Below, piece after piece: positions 62,117 to 64,000 of a DNA stretch of 64,000 nucleotides. Position 1 is the first letter of the stretch. Each line of letters opens with the position of its first letter. Source of the stretch: Winogradskyella pacifica (GTDB lineage: Bacteria > Bacteroidota > Bacteroidia > Flavobacteriales > Flavobacteriaceae); contig NZ_JABFDI010000018.1 of assembly GCF_013403915.1 (NCBI RefSeq), positions 21,249 to 85,248 of the forward strand, written 5' to 3'. The translations under genes were made by a program, and so were the position numbers. The notes under the pieces were generated by a model that did no database searches, was not told the DNA's origin, and saw nothing but the letters and a program-made list of their open reading frames with translations.

Positions 62117-63904
62117 ATGGAAGGATTTGACATTTTAAACTTATTCATTGTACTGCTCGCTGCTTGGGGAGCTGGTGCGTTAACTAAACGCATAGGATAC
62201 CCTGCAATCTTAGGAGAGCTATTAATAGGTGTTATTATTGGCCCTTCGTTATTAGGCCTTGTAGAAACCTCAAGCACTTTAGTTATTATATCCGAAGCTG
62301 GCGTTATTCTCCTCATGGCTTACATAGGAATGGAAATCAACTTTAAAGACTTAGGTAAAGCTTCTTGGGCAGGACTTCTTGCTGCAATTGGAGGTTTTGT
62401 TGTGCCATTTGCCTTGGGGTATTACGTCGTCACCCTTACTGGCGGCACTAGTATGGCAGGCCTGTTTGTAGGTATTGCAGTTGGAGTTACGTCATTGGCT
62501 ACCAAAAGTCGTATTCTAGTTGATTTAGGTTTATTGGACACACGAATTGCTTATGTTTTAATGGCAGGAGCTTTAATATCTGACACCTTAGCCTTAATCA
62601 TTTTTGCTGGACTATCTAGTTTTATTGATGTAGGCGCCGTAAATATGTCTGAGATTCTACTCATTGCCGGTAAAATTATAGTGTTTTTTTTATTTGCTAC
62701 TGGTTTCGGACTTTACATACTTCCAAGAATTGGAAAATGGATGGCAAGCCGAAACATAGAGAACCGAACAACTTATTTTACATTACTACTACTTATTGTT
62801 TTTGGTCTTTCTGAATTAGCAGAACTCGTAGGACTACACGGTATTTTAGGTGCCTTTATTGCTGGTGTATTTATAAAAGGTGGTGTTTTTCATGAAAAAA
62901 TAACCAAAGACATTACACGAGTCTTTCATGATGTCTCTATCGGTTTTATGGCTCCTATCTTTTTTGTAACGGCAGGTTTTCATGTCACCTTAGATGTTTT
63001 TAAAACAGATTTAGAACTTCTACTATTAATTGTTGGTGTCGCCTTTATTGGAAAGATACTTGGTACGGTTTTGTTTTATTTACCTAGTGGAAATGGTTGG
63101 CGAGAAGGATTAGCTGTTGGAACTGGAATGAACGGACGTGGCGCTGTAGAAATTGTTATTGCGGGTATTGGTCTACAGAAAGGTATTATCACCCAAGAAA
63201 TATTTTCCATACTTGTATTTATGGCTATTTTAACTACGCTTTCCGTTCCTATTCTACTTACTTGGACAACAAATTGGTTAAAAAAACGAGGTGAATTGGT
63301 AAAACAATTCTCAAGACAAGGACACGTTATTCTAGGAGCAAACCCAGTTGCTTTATTATTAGGAAAGCATTTATCGGAATCAAACAAGGTGGTTTTTATA
63401 GATGCGAACAAAGGTATTTGTGAAAATGCAAAAAGTAAAGGATTTGAATGTATACATGGTAACATTTTAGAAGAATCGACACTAAACGAAGCCGCTGTTA
63501 AAGATTTCAGAACCTTTATAGCCTTAACGGTAAACAATGAAATTAATTTGTTGGCATCTCAATTCGTTAATGACGTCTTTTTTATACCCGAAAAATTTGT
63601 AGTTATTTCTCCAAACAATGGAGAAGGTGGAAGCATCAACCTTTTGAGTTCTGTGTCAGCTTCTACCTTATTTTCAAGTAAAGTGGATTTACAGCCGTGG
63701 ATACAAAAAATACAAGATTCAAACTATAAAGAAGTTGAAATTATAATTACTAAAAAAACAGGAACTCGTGAGTGGGTTAAATCTCAGTTTAGCAAAAACA
63801 AGACATTACTTCCGTTAGTTATTGTTGATGGCGCAGGCACTAAACGTCCTTTTAGGTACAATGACCATATAGATGTGGATGAAAAGGTGGTCTTTATTGA
63901 ATAA
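62117..63904 (+). CDS. Kef-type cation:proton antiporter with TrkA-N domain
   Basis: This inner-membrane protein of the CPA2 family has 595 residues. Twelve to thirteen hydrophobic segments cover residues 1-390, including the GAFIAGVFIKGG half-helix region. A cytoplasmic Rossmann (TrkA-N) domain starts near 404, with GHVILGANPVALLLGKHL, and carries FIDANKG and VNNEINLLASQF. It probably exchanges K+ or Na+ for H+. It is divergent from the glucan regulator and not obviously part of that locus. Confidence 0.88.
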   Translation: MEGFDILNLFIVLLAAWGAGALTKRIGYPAILGELLIGVIIGPSLLGLVETSSTLVIISEAGVILLMAYIGMEINFKDLGKASWAGLLAAIGGFVVPFALGYYVVTLTGGTSMAGLFVGIAVGVTSLATKSRILVDLGLLDTRIAYVLMAGALISDTLALIIFAGLSSFIDVGAVNMSEILLIAGKIIVFFLFATGFGLYILPRIGKWMASRNIENRTTYFTLLLLIVFGLSELAELVGLHGILGAFIAGVFIKGGVFHEKITKDITRVFHDVSIGFMAPIFFVTAGFHVTLDVFKTDLELLLLIVGVAFIGKILGTVLFYLPSGNGWREGLAVGTGMNGRGAVEIVIAGIGLQKGIITQEIFSILVFMAILTTLSVPILLTWTTNWLKKRGELVKQFSRQGHVILGANPVALLLGKHLSESNKVVFIDANKGICENAKSKGFECIHGNILEESTLNEAAVKDFRTFIALTVNNEINLLASQFVNDVFFIPEKFVVISPNNGEGGSINLLSSVSASTLFSSKVDLQPWIQKIQDSNYKEVEIIITKKTGTREWVKSQFSKNKTLLPLVIVDGAGTKRPFRYNDHIDVDEKVVFIE

Positions 63905-63925
63905 GCTCTATTTTTAAAAATGTTA

Positions 63926-63968
63926 AAAGAGGTCGTCTAAAAACAATTTAGGCGACCTTTTAATTTTT
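63926..63968 (+). terminator. Terminator after the antiporter gene
   Basis: AGGTCGTCTAA and TTAGGCGACCT form an 11-bp stem with one G-U pair, followed by TTTTAATTTTT. Confidence 0.85.
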
Positions 63969-64000
63969 AATCATGTTGGTTTTATTGTTAAGATACTTGA

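Noticed and set aside
1..64000. CRISPR arrays, tRNA or rRNA genes, prophage or intact insertion sequences
   Set aside because: I looked for regularly spaced repeats, tRNA-like cloverleaf arms, transposase or integrase motifs and found none.

Overview
The window looks like chromosomal DNA of an AT-rich marine member of the Flavobacteriaceae (Bacteroidota). The reasons are a SusC/SusD pair, type IX secretion (T9SS) C-terminal sorting domains, GLPGLI-family proteins, DUF5686 outer-membrane proteins, promoters of the TTG-N17-23-TAnnTTTG type, and a glycan locus laid out like the laminarin (beta-1,3/1,6-glucan) utilisation loci of Formosa- and Gramella-like bacteria. I see no rRNA, tRNA, CRISPR array, phage or intact insertion sequence.

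Positions 1-36400 are mostly housekeeping genes in short operons: etfB-etfA, a pyruvate dehydrogenase E1-beta, a DUF5686 outer-membrane protein, cysE-cysM, soluble and membrane pyrophosphatases side by side, an outer-membrane barrel protein with three GLPGLI paralogues divergent from a histidine kinase/response regulator pair, a deoxynucleoside kinase, an App1-type phosphatase, a DPP4-type peptidase, an FAD oxidoreductase, fabD, lspA, an amidohydrolase, galE, a DegT-type aminotransferase, the Kdo transferase, an AlkB-like dioxygenase, an M20 peptidase and an acidic-repeat lipoprotein.

Positions 36470-61700 form a glucan utilisation locus, almost all on the minus strand. In transcription order it holds: a membrane-spanning SusR-like regulator (two-component Y_Y_Y plus LuxR-type HTH); SusC, SusD, a PKD/jelly-roll surface glycan-binding lipoprotein with a tandemly duplicated module, and a GH16 endo-glucanase lipoprotein, closed by a terminator near 50290; then a GH149-like beta-1,3-glucan phosphorylase, a GH17 lipoprotein, a GH2/GH158-like TIM-barrel lipoprotein, a GH30 lipoprotein, an MFS (GPH) sugar symporter and a GH17 enzyme without signal peptide, closed by a terminator near 40010. 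Between that last gene and the terminator lies a frameshifted remnant of a T9SS sorting domain. A secreted non-catalytic T9SS protein and a LacI regulator follow. The inferred pathway is surface cleavage by GH16, import by SusCD, periplasmic trimming and debranching by GH17, GH30 and the GH2-like enzyme, uptake of short oligosaccharides by the MFS carrier, and cytoplasmic phosphorolysis to glucose-1-phosphate.

The best candidates for something undescribed are regulatory. Two long sequence blocks are shared almost perfectly between the upstream regions of susC and of the distant T9SS glycan-binding gene. They contain 11-bp-phased TGTATRG half-sites that also occur upstream of the regulator gene, so they probably mark the binding sites of the SusR-like regulator. 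The GLPGLI/two-component locus has a similar marker: three GTTAAC repeats with exact 10-bp spacing between the divergent promoters. All functional calls come from reading the sequence; no database search was possible.
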